Below are positions 9,006 through 17,517 of a DNA stretch of 64,000 bases, piece by piece (the stretch's first letter is position 1; every line of letters starts with the position of its first letter). The position numbers and the translations under genes were made by a program. This DNA comes from Colwellia demingiae (GTDB lineage: Bacteria; Pseudomonadota; Gammaproteobacteria; Enterobacterales; Alteromonadaceae): the NCBI RefSeq assembly GCF_007954275.1, contig NZ_VOLT01000004.1, forward strand, positions 372,001-436,000, in the 5' to 3' direction. The notes under the pieces are model-generated. The model ran no database searches and was not told where the DNA came from. It worked only from the letters and a program-made list of their open reading frames with translations.

Positions 9006-9518
9006 TTATACTGGTAGGTATAAATTCACATAGAACTCTTTTAGTTTCGGTACGTTAAGCACCTTTAAACCAGTTTTTGTTTCAATCGCTTGTACTACTT
9101 TCTCAATTTCTTCAGCTGATTCTGTGGCGATAACGAACCACATATTAAAATCATGATCTCGGCGGTAGTTATGAGCAATTTGTTCAAAACTATTTACTTG
9201 TTCGGTAACAAAGTCAAAATCAGCTTCGGGTACTGCTAAAGCTGCTAAGGTAAAAGCGCCACCTAAACTTGCTGCATCAAACATGGGGCCAAAACGGGTT
9301 AGTACTTTTTCGCTGCGCAATTTTGTTAAACATTCAATGACGGCTTGTTCGGTGCTTGATATTTCTTCAGCAATTTGTGCAAAAGGGCGCTCACAAACAG
9401 GTAAGCCATGCTGTAGTAGGTTGATTAATTGTTTCTCTAGCGCAGAAAGTTCAACGGTTTGGCATTTTCGGCTTTTACTTAGGCTTTCGGTCTTAAGTGG
9501 ACTGCTGCTATTATCCAT
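9006..9518 (-). CDS. nirG: NirG, siroheme decarboxylase subunit
   Basis: 170 residues with the same Lrp-like fold. The signature RFGPMFDAASLGGAFTLAAL (about 78-97), then AVPE and YRRDHDFNMWFV, matches the NirD/NirG branch, whose Y/H-containing pocket acts on siroheme. Its start overlaps the end of nirDL by eight bases, indicating translational coupling. Paralogy with the first half of NirDL makes the G versus D letter depend on gene order; nirF-DL-G-H is the Pseudomonas order. Confidence 0.87.
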   Translation of the reverse strand: MDNSSSPLKTESLSKSRKCQTVELSALEKQLINLLQHGLPVCERPFAQIAEEISSTEQAVIECLTKLRSEKVLTRFGPMFDAASLGGAFTLAALAVPEADFDFVTEQVNSFEQIAHNYRRDHDFNMWFVIATESAEEIEKVVQAIETKTGLKVLNVPKLKEFYVNLYLPV

Positions 9519-10629
9519 GGGCTTGTCCTTGTTTTTTCATGTCGTTGTTATTTTCTGTTTTACCGGCATTTATCTTGCTGGTTTTTACCTTACTGCTCTT
9601 TGTTTTAAAATAACGAGCACCGTGCTGTTTATAAGCTTTGAAGCTAAATAGCACATCTTTTTCGATCGACTCAAGGCCAAGCTGTTCGGTAATTTGACTT
9701 ATTTGTTGTAAAACTAAGGTTCTATCTGTGCCATGAATCATGCAGAACAAGTTATATGGCCAATCAGGTAAGCGGCGAGGACGTTGATAACACAGGGAAA
9801 CAGGAGCACACTTGGCTAATTTCAGGGCAACGGCATCCATGTTTTCATTAGGAATATTCCAAACAACCATAGCATTCGCGTCGTAACCTAATTTTCTATG
9901 CTTAATGACTAAACCAAAGCGGCGGATCAAACCATCTTCTTGCCAAAGAGATATTTGCATCAACACTTGTTGCTCTGTTAAAGCGAGTTGTTCGGCAATT
10001 ACTTGATAAGGAAATAAGTGCGTTGGTAAGCCTTTCTCGATGGCTTGACGTAAGGCTGTTTTTTCAATGTCAGTTAAGCTTATTGTGTCATTATTATTAA
10101 AAGTAACGAGTTTACTTTCTTGATTGGAAGTGGGACTTTCTACGCCAGTAACATTAATACTGAACGCTAAATCAATGTGATAAGAAGCTTCCATTGGTAA
10201 TACTAAAACAGGTAAACCTGTGAGTAATTCAATGTTTACTATGGTGCTATTGAGTGCCACCATATCGCTGGCCGTGACGACAAACCATAAATTATAAACA
10301 TGCTCTCTACCGTAGTTATGATTCACTTGGTCAAATTGGTTAACAATACCGGCAATTTTATCAAGGTCTTTTTCTGGCACCGCAAGGGCAGCTAATGTGC
10401 TTGCGCCTGCTTTTTTATGATCAAATACTGGTCCAACACGTGATAGCACTTCTTGGCTGTTTAGATCATCAATGGCTTGAAATACCTCCAGCTCATTCGT
10501 CACAATATTAACGTGAGCCAGTTGCTCAGCAATTGTTTTATAAGGCTGGCTGGTAAGTGGAAAACCCTTTTGGCTATTATTAATAATGTCTTGCTGTAAC
10601 TGACTAATTATTGCGGTTTCTTTAGTCAT
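9511..10629 (-). CDS. nirDL: NirDL fusion, siroheme decarboxylase
   Basis: 372 residues made of two complete Lrp-like units. Residues about 5-160 are NirD-like (RVGPVFDHKKAGASTLAAL, then AVPE and YGREHVYNLWFV). Residues about 185-350 are NirL-like (RRFGLVIKHRKLGYDANAMV, then CYQRPRRLPDWPYNLF). A Lys/Ser/Asn-rich tail follows. NirD and NirL are separate in Pseudomonas, but fused NirDL proteins are known in other denitrifiers. With NirG and NirH the full set of four half-domains is present. The gene follows nirF by two bases and overlaps nirG. Confidence 0.9.
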   Translation of the reverse strand: MTKETAIISQLQQDIINNSQKGFPLTSQPYKTIAEQLAHVNIVTNELEVFQAIDDLNSQEVLSRVGPVFDHKKAGASTLAALAVPEKDLDKIAGIVNQFDQVNHNYGREHVYNLWFVVTASDMVALNSTIVNIELLTGLPVLVLPMEASYHIDLAFSINVTGVESPTSNQESKLVTFNNNDTISLTDIEKTALRQAIEKGLPTHLFPYQVIAEQLALTEQQVLMQISLWQEDGLIRRFGLVIKHRKLGYDANAMVVWNIPNENMDAVALKLAKCAPVSLCYQRPRRLPDWPYNLFCMIHGTDRTLVLQQISQITEQLGLESIEKDVLFSFKAYKQHGARYFKTKSSKVKTSKINAGKTENNNDMKKQGQAHG

Positions 10630-10631
10630 GA

Positions 10632-11873
10632 TTATAAGCCTATTTGGTGTGCGCGACTGGTAAAGAAAATACCGCTCGGGCTTGATGATTTAAGTGTTTT
10701 TTGTAACGTTTGAGTCTTGGTATCGTAAATCTGAATTTCATTGCTATCGCGTACTGACATCCATACGTGTTCGCCACGTGGGGTGAACTCCATATGTAAC
10801 ACAGCAGGACCAGGCGTTAACGTTTTTACTAATTCAAAGGTTTCGGTATTAAATATCTGAATGGTATTGTTGTCAGGGTGAGCAAAGTTAACCCATATTT
10901 GTCGGTTATCAGGCTGCGCCATAACAAATATTGGTTGGCTATGAGCAGGGATTGATGTCACTTGTTCCCATGTTTTAGTGTTTACTACTAAGACTTCATG
11001 TTGACCCACTGCTGGCATAAAAGCGTAGTCGCCAGCAATTGCCCAGCCTTCTAAATGGGGCATTTTATAAACAGGTAGTTTTTTCTGACCTTTACCGTAA
11101 TTAGGTAAAATACGTTTAACACCTTTTTCTATATGCCATAAGTCAACGAGCGCCATACCGTCTTCGCCAAATAAACCGGCAATATAGTAGCGACCATCAG
11201 GGCTGATTAAGGCGTCATAAGGAAATAGGCCAATATCAGTAAACTTGGTTATTTTAGGCGTTTTGTCTTGCTCAATCGTTGAGAAGTCGGCAATCCAAAT
11301 TTCATGACTATCAAATAAGCTAAAAACAAACTTGTTGTTTGGCGCATCAACTAAGCCAACTACTTTAGAGCGTACTGGGCTGCCATCTTTATTTTTTGGT
11401 TTAGTGGTTAAAATAGAGCTGTCGATTGTGGCGACCAATTCAAGCGTTTCACTGTTAAATACTTTTACGCCGCCAGGAGTGTAGTTTGAAACGGCAACTA
11501 ATTTACCATCTTGGCTAATTGCGCCGCCAATACTATTACCTGACTGCATTACGCGCTTGGCAATTTTGTCTTTAAGAATATCTATTTTAGTTAACCCACC
11601 ATCACGGCCGAAAACATAGGCATAGCGTTGGTCACGTGAATAAACAATAGAAGCGTGAGATAAATCACCTAGACCATCTATTTCTGCTAATACTTCTTGA
11701 TTGGTATGGTTAACAATTTGCACTTGGCCGGTGGCGCGCTCAATAACAACCCCCATATCTCCAGTGGCGCGAATTGGTGCTTGGTCTGTTTTAGTAGACG
11801 TTTGACTAGTGCAAGCGGCAATCACGCTAGACAGTATTACAATGCTCGCTAGTTTTAATAAGGGTGTGTTCAT
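10632..11873 (-). CDS. nirF: NirF, periplasmic d1-propeller lipoprotein
   Basis: 413 residues. A lipobox, VIAAC with lipid-modified C21, shows membrane anchoring on the periplasmic side. The rest is a d1-type beta-propeller without a cytochrome c domain (repeated xxVxNxxTxEVxxxI blades; end motif SSPSGIFFTSRAH). NirF is needed for a late step of heme d1 formation before NirN acts. His-containing loops such as LSHASIVYSRDQRY near the N-terminus would face the heme. It lies between nirC (108-base gap) and nirDL (two-base gap). Confidence 0.92.
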   Translation of the reverse strand: MNTPLLKLASIVILSSVIAACTSQTSTKTDQAPIRATGDMGVVIERATGQVQIVNHTNQEVLAEIDGLGDLSHASIVYSRDQRYAYVFGRDGGLTKIDILKDKIAKRVMQSGNSIGGAISQDGKLVAVSNYTPGGVKVFNSETLELVATIDSSILTTKPKNKDGSPVRSKVVGLVDAPNNKFVFSLFDSHEIWIADFSTIEQDKTPKITKFTDIGLFPYDALISPDGRYYIAGLFGEDGMALVDLWHIEKGVKRILPNYGKGQKKLPVYKMPHLEGWAIAGDYAFMPAVGQHEVLVVNTKTWEQVTSIPAHSQPIFVMAQPDNRQIWVNFAHPDNNTIQIFNTETFELVKTLTPGPAVLHMEFTPRGEHVWMSVRDSNEIQIYDTKTQTLQKTLKSSSPSGIFFTSRAHQIGL

Positions 11874-11981
11874 CAGTTATCCTTTCATGGTGCTTTTATT
11901 AGTGCTAAAAGTCTTTGCTGTTATATTTGGTAAAAAGTTGTTTGGTTTTGAATACTTTAATTTAGCTATTAAATATTTGGT

Positions 11982-12353
11982 TTATTGTTTAGCTACTTTT
12001 CCCGCTTTTAATTGTTGGGAAATCCACAAGGCTTCTTGTTCGGTTAATAGCGGTTTCCAAGGAGGCATTGCAGTGCCTGTTCGGCCATGTAAAATAGTAT
12101 ATTGTAAATACGGTATTGATTTTCCTTCAAGGTTTTCTGGTAATAACGCTGGCCCTAGTCCCCCTTTTAAGGTCATGCCATGGCAAGAACCACAATCTTG
12201 TTTAACGATATGGGTAAGTTGATCTTTACGTGCTTGAGATAACGCTTCTTTATTGGTGTCATCGTTCGCTGCAACAGCAGCTGTAACAAAAATAAGGCTT
12301 AATAAATGAGTAGCGATAGCTAAACCGCTTAAGGTGATTTTTATAGGACTCAT
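11982..12353 (-). CDS. nirC: NirC, small periplasmic cytochrome c
   Basis: 123 residues: signal peptide to about Ala29, then one class I cytochrome c domain with C54-GS-C57-H58 and probable axial M96 (GTAMPPW). NirC proteins donate or accept electrons for NirS and for the NirN/NirF steps of heme d1 maturation. It shares the stretch GPALLPENL with the cytochrome domain of NirN, suggesting common origin. It is the first gene of the leftward operon; an FNR-type box lies about 100 bases upstream of its ATG. Confidence 0.88.
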   Translation of the reverse strand: MSPIKITLSGLAIATHLLSLIFVTAAVAANDDTNKEALSQARKDQLTHIVKQDCGSCHGMTLKGGLGPALLPENLEGKSIPYLQYTILHGRTGTAMPPWKPLLTEQEALWISQQLKAGKVAKQ

Positions 12354-12454
12354 TTTATTTCCACTGTGCTTTTTAAGTTGTCTTAACCTTATAACGCTTA
12401 GGGGATTCGTTTTTTGTCAAAGATCATACTTTGATGATGAAGTGCGAGGCTTTT

Positions 12455-12468
12455 TTGATTTAAATCAC
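12455..12468. promoter_or_regulatory. FNR/Dnr-type box upstream of nirC operon
   Basis: TTGATTTAAATCAC matches the FNR/CRP-Dnr consensus TTGAT-N4-ATCAA at nine of ten defined positions. It lies about 100 bases before the nirC start, a usual distance for an activator site upstream of a leadered promoter. FNR senses anoxia and Dnr-type relatives sense NO; the site alone does not say which. Confidence 0.65.
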
Positions 12469-12535
12469 TTTATGCGGAATTATACTAATTTTCACTGAGT
12501 TTTAGCTCATTCAATCGATTTGGTAGTTATCAAAA

Positions 12536-12560
12536 AAAAGAGCTTCTAGGAAGCTCTTTT
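12536..12560. terminator. Bidirectional terminator, hemerythrin gene
   Basis: An 11-base perfect stem, AAAAGAGCTTC/GAAGCTCTTTT, with a three-base loop, flanked by an A run on one side and U-rich ends. It lies 35 bases past the hemerythrin stop on the minus strand and separates that gene from the nirC operon. Confidence 0.8.
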
Positions 12561-12594
12561 GTGTGTTCGTCTGTGAAGAATGTGTGATTAAATG

Positions 12595-13161
12595 TTAATA
12601 AATACCTTTGCTATGTAAGTGTTCAGAATACTGTTTATCAGTACCATTTATATGATTTATTAACCAATCAGTTAAGAAACTAGCAATTTCTTCAAGCGCA
12701 TCATGGCCTTTGTCATTGTATAGTTGTACAAATTTCTCAACTTGCTCAATCATCACTTTATGCTGCGCTTTATGAGCGATTAAGTCAGGATAGCCATTAT
12801 CTTCCATCATCTTTTCTTCACGCTCAAAATGATACTTGGTATAGCTAATTAATTCGTTCAATGCTTCTTTTTCAAAAGACTCACTCATAGCGTAGTCATA
12901 AGCGATGCTAAAATTATTTAATAAACTGATTAACTTTTTATGGTCATCATCTATGTGTGCGATACCAACGCTGTACTCTTCACGCCACTTCATTTGCTTT
13001 GGATTAGACTTTTTCTTGTAAAGAACTGGAATGAGCAATAATACTGCAATTAGGATCCAAGAGATGGGGTTCGCCATACTTGATAAAAAACCTAAAAAGA
13101 TGGCAACAATAATTAAGCCGATGATAGCCGCATAAATAAATGACTTAGTGCGATTCTCCAT
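12595..13161 (-). CDS. Membrane-anchored bacteriohemerythrin
   Basis: 188 residues. Two hydrophobic segments (8-28 and 32-48) anchor a cytoplasm-facing hemerythrin domain (59-188). All seven di-iron ligands of the family can be placed: H74, H111, E115, H130, H134, H170 and D175 (HxxxE in HFEREE, HxxxH in HKAQH, HINGTD). It should bind O2, or NO, at a non-heme di-iron centre. Lying between nirC and nirS and downstream of the region with two FNR boxes, it may sense or buffer O2/NO for the denitrification system. That role is inference. Confidence 0.88.
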   Translation of the reverse strand: MENRTKSFIYAAIIGLIIVAIFLGFLSSMANPISWILIAVLLLIPVLYKKKSNPKQMKWREEYSVGIAHIDDDHKKLISLLNNFSIAYDYAMSESFEKEALNELISYTKYHFEREEKMMEDNGYPDLIAHKAQHKVMIEQVEKFVQLYNDKGHDALEEIASFLTDWLINHINGTDKQYSEHLHSKGIY

Positions 13162-13271
13162 GAAAAAATACCCCTAAAAAAAATATGGTTAAATGATTAG
13201 TAACGTTGACTGAATAGTAGCGCTTAATACTGATGAACAAGTAGTTTTTTTATAATTCAATGCGCAATTTA

Positions 13272-13285
13272 TTGACCTTGATCAA
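13272..13285. promoter_or_regulatory. FNR/Dnr-type box 1 upstream of nirS
   Basis: TTGACCTTGATCAA has nine of ten consensus bases of TTGAT-N4-ATCAA. It lies in the 423-base divergent region between the hemerythrin gene (start 13161) and nirS (start 13585). At 111 bases from the hemerythrin start and 300 from nirS, it could serve the hemerythrin gene, nirS or both. Confidence 0.6.
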
Positions 13286-13320
13286 CTTGTGTAATCATTA
13301 AAAGTTATTTTTTTTTAAAC

Positions 13321-13334
13321 TTGATCTGAATCAC
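13321..13334. promoter_or_regulatory. FNR/Dnr-type box 2 upstream of nirS
   Basis: TTGATCTGAATCAC again has nine of ten consensus bases. It is centred about 49 bases right of box 1, close to helical phase. Beyond these sites, and an AT-rich stretch directly before the GGAGAG ribosome site of nirS, I see no other signal in this gap. Confidence 0.6.
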
Positions 13335-13584
13335 ATTTTCAAAAGTGGATATAGCTGATAGTGCTGATAGTAATATTTCGTTACATAAATGAAGCATCAA
13401 CGTTTTACACATTATGTGTAAACAAAACTTCCTGAAGATGCCTTTTTTATCAGGATCTCAGTCGATTGGCTCTAAATAGCTCCGATCTGCTAAATGAAAA
13501 CGACTAAAAAGTTAAACAAAGGTAAAGCATCATTATTTAACTTGTTTAACAAAAAAATAATTTTTAATATCTGGAGAGTACCCA

Positions 13585-15213
13585 ATGAAAACAGTAAAAT
13601 ATGGTCTTTCAGCACTTGGTCTAGCAATAGGCATGGCTGCTACTGGTGTTAGTATGTCAGTATCAGCTGCAGAACCAACTTTGGCTGAAGCTGATTATGA
13701 AAAAGCAAAATTACAATACTTCCAACGCTGTGCTGGTTGTCATGGTACTTTGCGTAAAGGCGCTACAGGCAAAAACTTAGAGCCAAAAAGCACAATGAAA
13801 AAAGGCCAGAAGCGTTTAGAGAAAATTATCGCTTTAGGTACTGAAGGCGGCATGAACAACTTTGATGACTTGTTCACTAAGAAAGAAATTGCCAACATGG
13901 CAACGTTCATCCAAATGGAACCACCTGTTCCACCAGAAATGTCTTTAGAGCAAATGCGTTCACATACTAAAGAGTATGTTGCACCGAAAGATTACCCAAC
14001 TAAACCAATGCACGGTTTAAACTGGAAAAACTTCTTTGTTGTTATCGAACGTGACGCAGGTACTGCGGCAATTATTGATGGCGATACTAAGAAAATCATC
14101 ACTCATATCGATACCGGTTACGCAGTACATGTAATCAAAGGTACTGAGCATCATAAAATTGACCATGCAAAAGATGTTGGTCGTTTCTGGTACACCATTG
14201 GTCGTGACGGTAAAGTTAACAAAATCGATTTATGGCAAACACCTGATAAAATGTTAGTTGCTGAAACTAAAATGGCTTATGACGCTCGTGATATCGCTGT
14301 TTCTGGTGACGGAAAATACGTAATTGCTGGTGGTTACTGGCCTGCGCATTTCGTTATCATGGATGCTGTAACGTTAAACCCACTTAAAGTTGTATCTACT
14401 CGTGGTTACAATACTAAAGGTGAATTCATCAATGAAGCACGTGTAGCGGCAATTTACACTTCGCCTCTAACATCTTCATTTATCGTTGCCGTTAAAGAAA
14501 CGGGTCAAATGTTACAAGTTGATTATACTGACTTAGATAACTTAACAATTACTAGCATTGCTTCAGCAGAATTCTTACACGATGGTTTCTTCGACCCTTC
14601 AGGTCGTTACTTCCAAATTGCTGCTAACGCATCAAACAAAATGGTTGTTATTGATACTATCGAACGTAAGTTAGAAGCGATGATCGAAGTTGACGCTCTA
14701 CCACATCCTGGTCCAGGTGCTAACTGGATTGATAAAGAATGTGGTCCTGTTGGCGGAACAACTCACTTAGGTGTTGGCCTAGTTTCTGTTTGGGGTAACG
14801 ATCCTATGGGTCACCCAGATAAAGCGTGGAAACTTTGTTATGAAGTTGAAACAGATGGTGCTGGTGCATTCATTCGTACACACGAAACTTCACAATACGT
14901 TTGGGCTGATCAACTTAAGCACCCTGAACCAGAAGTTCAACAGTCAGTGCAAGTATTTGATAAAGATACTCATGAAATTGTTAAAACTATCCGTGTAACA
15001 ACTGAGCCAGGTAAAGCGGCTTTACACATGGAATTTAACAACGATGGCTCTGAAGTTTGGGTTTCAGTTTGGAACCGTAAAGATGCTAAAAACCCAACTG
15101 GTGAGATTGTTGTTTATGATGCAAAAACTCTTAAAGAGTTATACCGCATTAAAGGCTTAACAACGCCTACTGGTAAGTTTAACGTTCATAACCGTATGAA
15201 CCATAAAACTTAG
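13585..15213 (+). CDS. nirS: NirS, cytochrome cd1 nitrite reductase
   Basis: 542 residues. It reduces nitrite to nitric oxide in the periplasm. Signal peptide 1-28 or so; cytochrome c domain with C49-AG-C52-H53; then the eight-bladed d1 propeller. The proximal d1 ligand is H182 (GYAVHV). The two distal histidines that protonate nitrite are both present: H332 (FLHDGF) and H374 (LPHPGPGANW). The end, TPTGKFNVHNRM, is typical. There is a family-unusual insert KGTEHHKIDHAKDVG just after H182. The gene is monocistronic by its terminator and divergent from the nirC operon, unlike the nirSMC order of Pseudomonas; no nirM is next to it. Confidence 0.97.
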   Translation: MKTVKYGLSALGLAIGMAATGVSMSVSAAEPTLAEADYEKAKLQYFQRCAGCHGTLRKGATGKNLEPKSTMKKGQKRLEKIIALGTEGGMNNFDDLFTKKEIANMATFIQMEPPVPPEMSLEQMRSHTKEYVAPKDYPTKPMHGLNWKNFFVVIERDAGTAAIIDGDTKKIITHIDTGYAVHVIKGTEHHKIDHAKDVGRFWYTIGRDGKVNKIDLWQTPDKMLVAETKMAYDARDIAVSGDGKYVIAGGYWPAHFVIMDAVTLNPLKVVSTRGYNTKGEFINEARVAAIYTSPLTSSFIVAVKETGQMLQVDYTDLDNLTITSIASAEFLHDGFFDPSGRYFQIAANASNKMVVIDTIERKLEAMIEVDALPHPGPGANWIDKECGPVGGTTHLGVGLVSVWGNDPMGHPDKAWKLCYEVETDGAGAFIRTHETSQYVWADQLKHPEPEVQQSVQVFDKDTHEIVKTIRVTTEPGKAALHMEFNNDGSEVWVSVWNRKDAKNPTGEIVVYDAKTLKELYRIKGLTTPTGKFNVHNRMNHKT

Positions 15214-15256
15214 GTAATTATCTTACCTTTATAGGTAAGCGTTACTAAATATGAAT

Positions 15257-15285
15257 AGGGCATGGCTGATGCCATGCCCTTTTTA
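15257..15285 (+). terminator. Rho-independent terminator of nirS
   Basis: The ten-base perfect stem AGGGCATGGC/GCCATGCCCT with loop TGAT is followed by TTTTATTTT. It lies 44 bases after the nirS stop. A weaker hairpin, CTTACCT/AGGTAAG, precedes it. Confidence 0.93.
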
Positions 15286-15484
15286 TTTTCATTCGACTTT
15301 TCATTCGACATTTTCTTAGAAAAGTAACTGAAGTAGTGAAAATAAAAAGGGTTGTAATCGTACTTTATAAATACGTTACTACGCCTTATAAGCATTGTGA
15401 CTTCCTTGTTTAGATCAATCGGGAAGGCAATGGATAATAATTTCCCTCAGCATTATTGCTAAAGGGAAGAGAGCTGAACTTATT

Positions 15485-15507
15485 AAGAGTCAATTCAAGA
15501 GTCAATT
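15485..15507 (+). repeat. Tandem duplication of the ribosome-site segment before nirT
   Basis: AAGAGTCAATTC is followed directly by AAGAGTCAATT and then the ATG of nirT. Both copies contain the only Shine-Dalgarno-like bases (AAGAG), so translation could load at either copy. Confidence 0.75.
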
Positions 15508-17319
15508 ATGGCAAATAACACTTTCTTAAAACCAAGTTTTTGGTCACGTCGATTAATACTCGGCACTACTGTCTCAGGTGCTGTTATCTTCTTTATCGTA
15601 GGTATTGTCTTCTGGGGTGGTTTCAATACTGCCATGGAAGCAACGAATACCACCGAGTTTTGTATCGGTTGTCACGAAATGGAAGCCAACGTTTACCAAG
15701 AATACAAACCATCAATACATTTTTCTAATCGTACAGGCGTGAGAGCTGGCTGTCCGGACTGTCACGTTCCTAAACCTTGGATACATAAAGTTGTTCGTAA
15801 AATTCAAGCGTCAAAAGAAGTTTTTTCTTGGTTAACAGGCAAGCTTGATACCAAAGAAAAATTTAATGAGCACCGATTTGAATTAGCCCAAAGTGTTTGG
15901 CATGCAATGAAATCAACTGACTCAAGAGAGTGCCGTAACTTTCACAATTTTGAATCTATGAATCCTGAATTTCAAAAGCCACGCGCACGTAAGCAGCATT
16001 TAAATGCTTTCGAAACAGGACAAACCTGTATCGATTGTCATAAAGGTATTGCGCATCACAATGTACGTGACAAGCTTTCTGATGAAGAATTAGAAATACT
16101 TGAAGCACCAAACCCTGATTATATTCGTGAAGTGCCACAAGCTTACCGCGAAGGTTTAGCACGTGTAGAAGCGAAAGAAGCTGCAGCGGCTGCGAAAGTC
16201 AAAGAAGAAAAAATGGCTGAAAAAGCAAAAAATGAACAGAAAATAGCCTCTGCCGTTGAAGAAGCATTAGCTAATGCTGGTTCTAGCAAAGCGACTACAG
16301 CTAAGTCGTCAAAAGCTACTGCAAGTGCAGCACCGACTGCTAGTAATATTAATGTTGATTGGAGCAAAGCAAGCTCAAAAGATATTGGTGTTTTCTACCC
16401 AGGTACTGCGTCTATTGAATGGATTTTAGGTCGTAGACACGGTGGTAAACGTGCCTTTACTAAGGGTGATCGTTGTATTGAATGTCATGGTGAAGAGATA
16501 GCTGATATTGGTAACAATATCGTTACCGGTGAAAGTGAGAAGAAACTTGAACCTAATGTTATCCCTGGAAAACGTGGTCATATCGATGTAACTATTGATT
16601 CAACTCACGATGCTGAAAATCTATATTTGAGATTCAGTTGGGCTGATGGTGAACACGCTGCCGTTCCATTTGTTGATGGTGGTAAAATGGACCCAGAAAA
16701 CCCAATGAAGTTAGCTTTTATGCTAGCAACTGATGATGTTGAATACGCAGATAGAGCAGGTTGTTGGGGTACGTGTCATGCGGATGCTAACTCTATGCCG
16801 TTTGCACCAGATGCTGATACGTTGAAAGGCAGTGATTTAGCTAAACGTCTTAAATTCGATACTGGTTCAGGTACAGGTGTTACTAAGTATCTTAAAGAAT
16901 CACGTACTAAGCTAGAGCTTAAAGGTCGTGGCGGTAAATCATTAGGTGGTTGGGATAAACTGAAAGATCAAAGCGAAATTGATGCGGCACAAACAGCTAA
17001 TCAATTTATGGATGTTGTTCGTTATAAATCAGGCACCAAAGAAGTTGAAGATGGTCAAATTTTAGCAGAACGCGACATGCATAAAGGTGTTGGCGCAGCT
17101 GTTGAAGCTTCATTGAAAAATGGTACTTGGTCGGTAGTTGTTAAGCGTAAGCTTAAATCTGATAAAGCCGGTGATGTAAGTATTGAAGCAGGTAAAGTAT
17201 ATAACTTTGGCTTTGCAATACATGACGATTACTCAAGCGCTCGTTATCACCATGTTTCATTTGGTTATAAGTTAGCACTTGATAATGCTGATGCTGAAGT
17301 GAATGTTACTAAGCAATAG
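15508..17319 (+). CDS. nirT: NapC/NirT-type cytochrome c fused to a C-terminal heme-binding domain
   Basis: 603 residues. One membrane helix (16-38) anchors a periplasmic NapC/NirT domain that takes electrons from quinol and would pass them towards NirS. Heme sites are C52-C55-H56, C82-C85-H86 and C174-C177-H178. The expected third site reads C142-R-N-F145-H146, lacking its second Cys. An Ala/Lys-rich linker (220-280) leads to a second unit with C323-IE-C326-H327, a C419-x3-C423-H424 site and a beta-rich fold like the ethylbenzene-dehydrogenase gamma/cytochrome c-552 heme-binding family. Usual NirT proteins are about 200 residues. The gene follows nirS by 294 bases and has its own terminator. 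NirT is the family name; the C-terminal role is unknown. Confidence 0.85.
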   Translation: MANNTFLKPSFWSRRLILGTTVSGAVIFFIVGIVFWGGFNTAMEATNTTEFCIGCHEMEANVYQEYKPSIHFSNRTGVRAGCPDCHVPKPWIHKVVRKIQASKEVFSWLTGKLDTKEKFNEHRFELAQSVWHAMKSTDSRECRNFHNFESMNPEFQKPRARKQHLNAFETGQTCIDCHKGIAHHNVRDKLSDEELEILEAPNPDYIREVPQAYREGLARVEAKEAAAAAKVKEEKMAEKAKNEQKIASAVEEALANAGSSKATTAKSSKATASAAPTASNINVDWSKASSKDIGVFYPGTASIEWILGRRHGGKRAFTKGDRCIECHGEEIADIGNNIVTGESEKKLEPNVIPGKRGHIDVTIDSTHDAENLYLRFSWADGEHAAVPFVDGGKMDPENPMKLAFMLATDDVEYADRAGCWGTCHADANSMPFAPDADTLKGSDLAKRLKFDTGSGTGVTKYLKESRTKLELKGRGGKSLGGWDKLKDQSEIDAAQTANQFMDVVRYKSGTKEVEDGQILAERDMHKGVGAAVEASLKNGTWSVVVKRKLKSDKAGDVSIEAGKVYNFGFAIHDDYSSARYHHVSFGYKLALDNADAEVNVTKQ

Positions 17320-17378
17320 TTAGTCATATTGTTATAAATTAGAGTGTAAATATATTTGCGCTTAAATTAAAAATTAAT

Positions 17379-17433
17379 AAAGCTGTAAGTTAGCGACACT
17401 GACAAAGTGACGTTATCTTACAGCTTTTTTATT
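17379..17433 (+). terminator. Terminator of nirT
   Basis: AAAGCTGTAAG (17379-17389) pairs with CTTACAGCTTT (17417-17427). The imperfect inner stem TAGCGACAC/GTGACGTTA closes a GACAAA loop, and a T run follows. It lies 60 bases past the nirT stop. Confidence 0.8.
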
Positions 17434-17517
17434 TGTTTTAACGCTCCCGTATGTAGTGATGCATCAAAAGAAGGTATAATCAAAATATTGAATAGTGATG
17501 AAAAGTTAGGAATAAAA

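Noticed and set aside
11809-12222. 137-codon plus-strand frame over nirF/nirC
   Set aside because: Antisense shadow of two well-supported genes.
15210-15395. 61-codon minus-strand frame after nirS
   Set aside because: It lies across the nirS terminator, is low in complexity and has no ribosome site.
15405-15418. Possible FNR box upstream of nirT
   Set aside because: Only the right half (ATCAA) fits; the left half reads CTTGT instead of TTGAT.
17407-17517. N-terminal extension of the VF530 protein
   Set aside because: It would start within the nirT terminator; ATG 17518 has a ribosome site and opens directly on the conserved domain.
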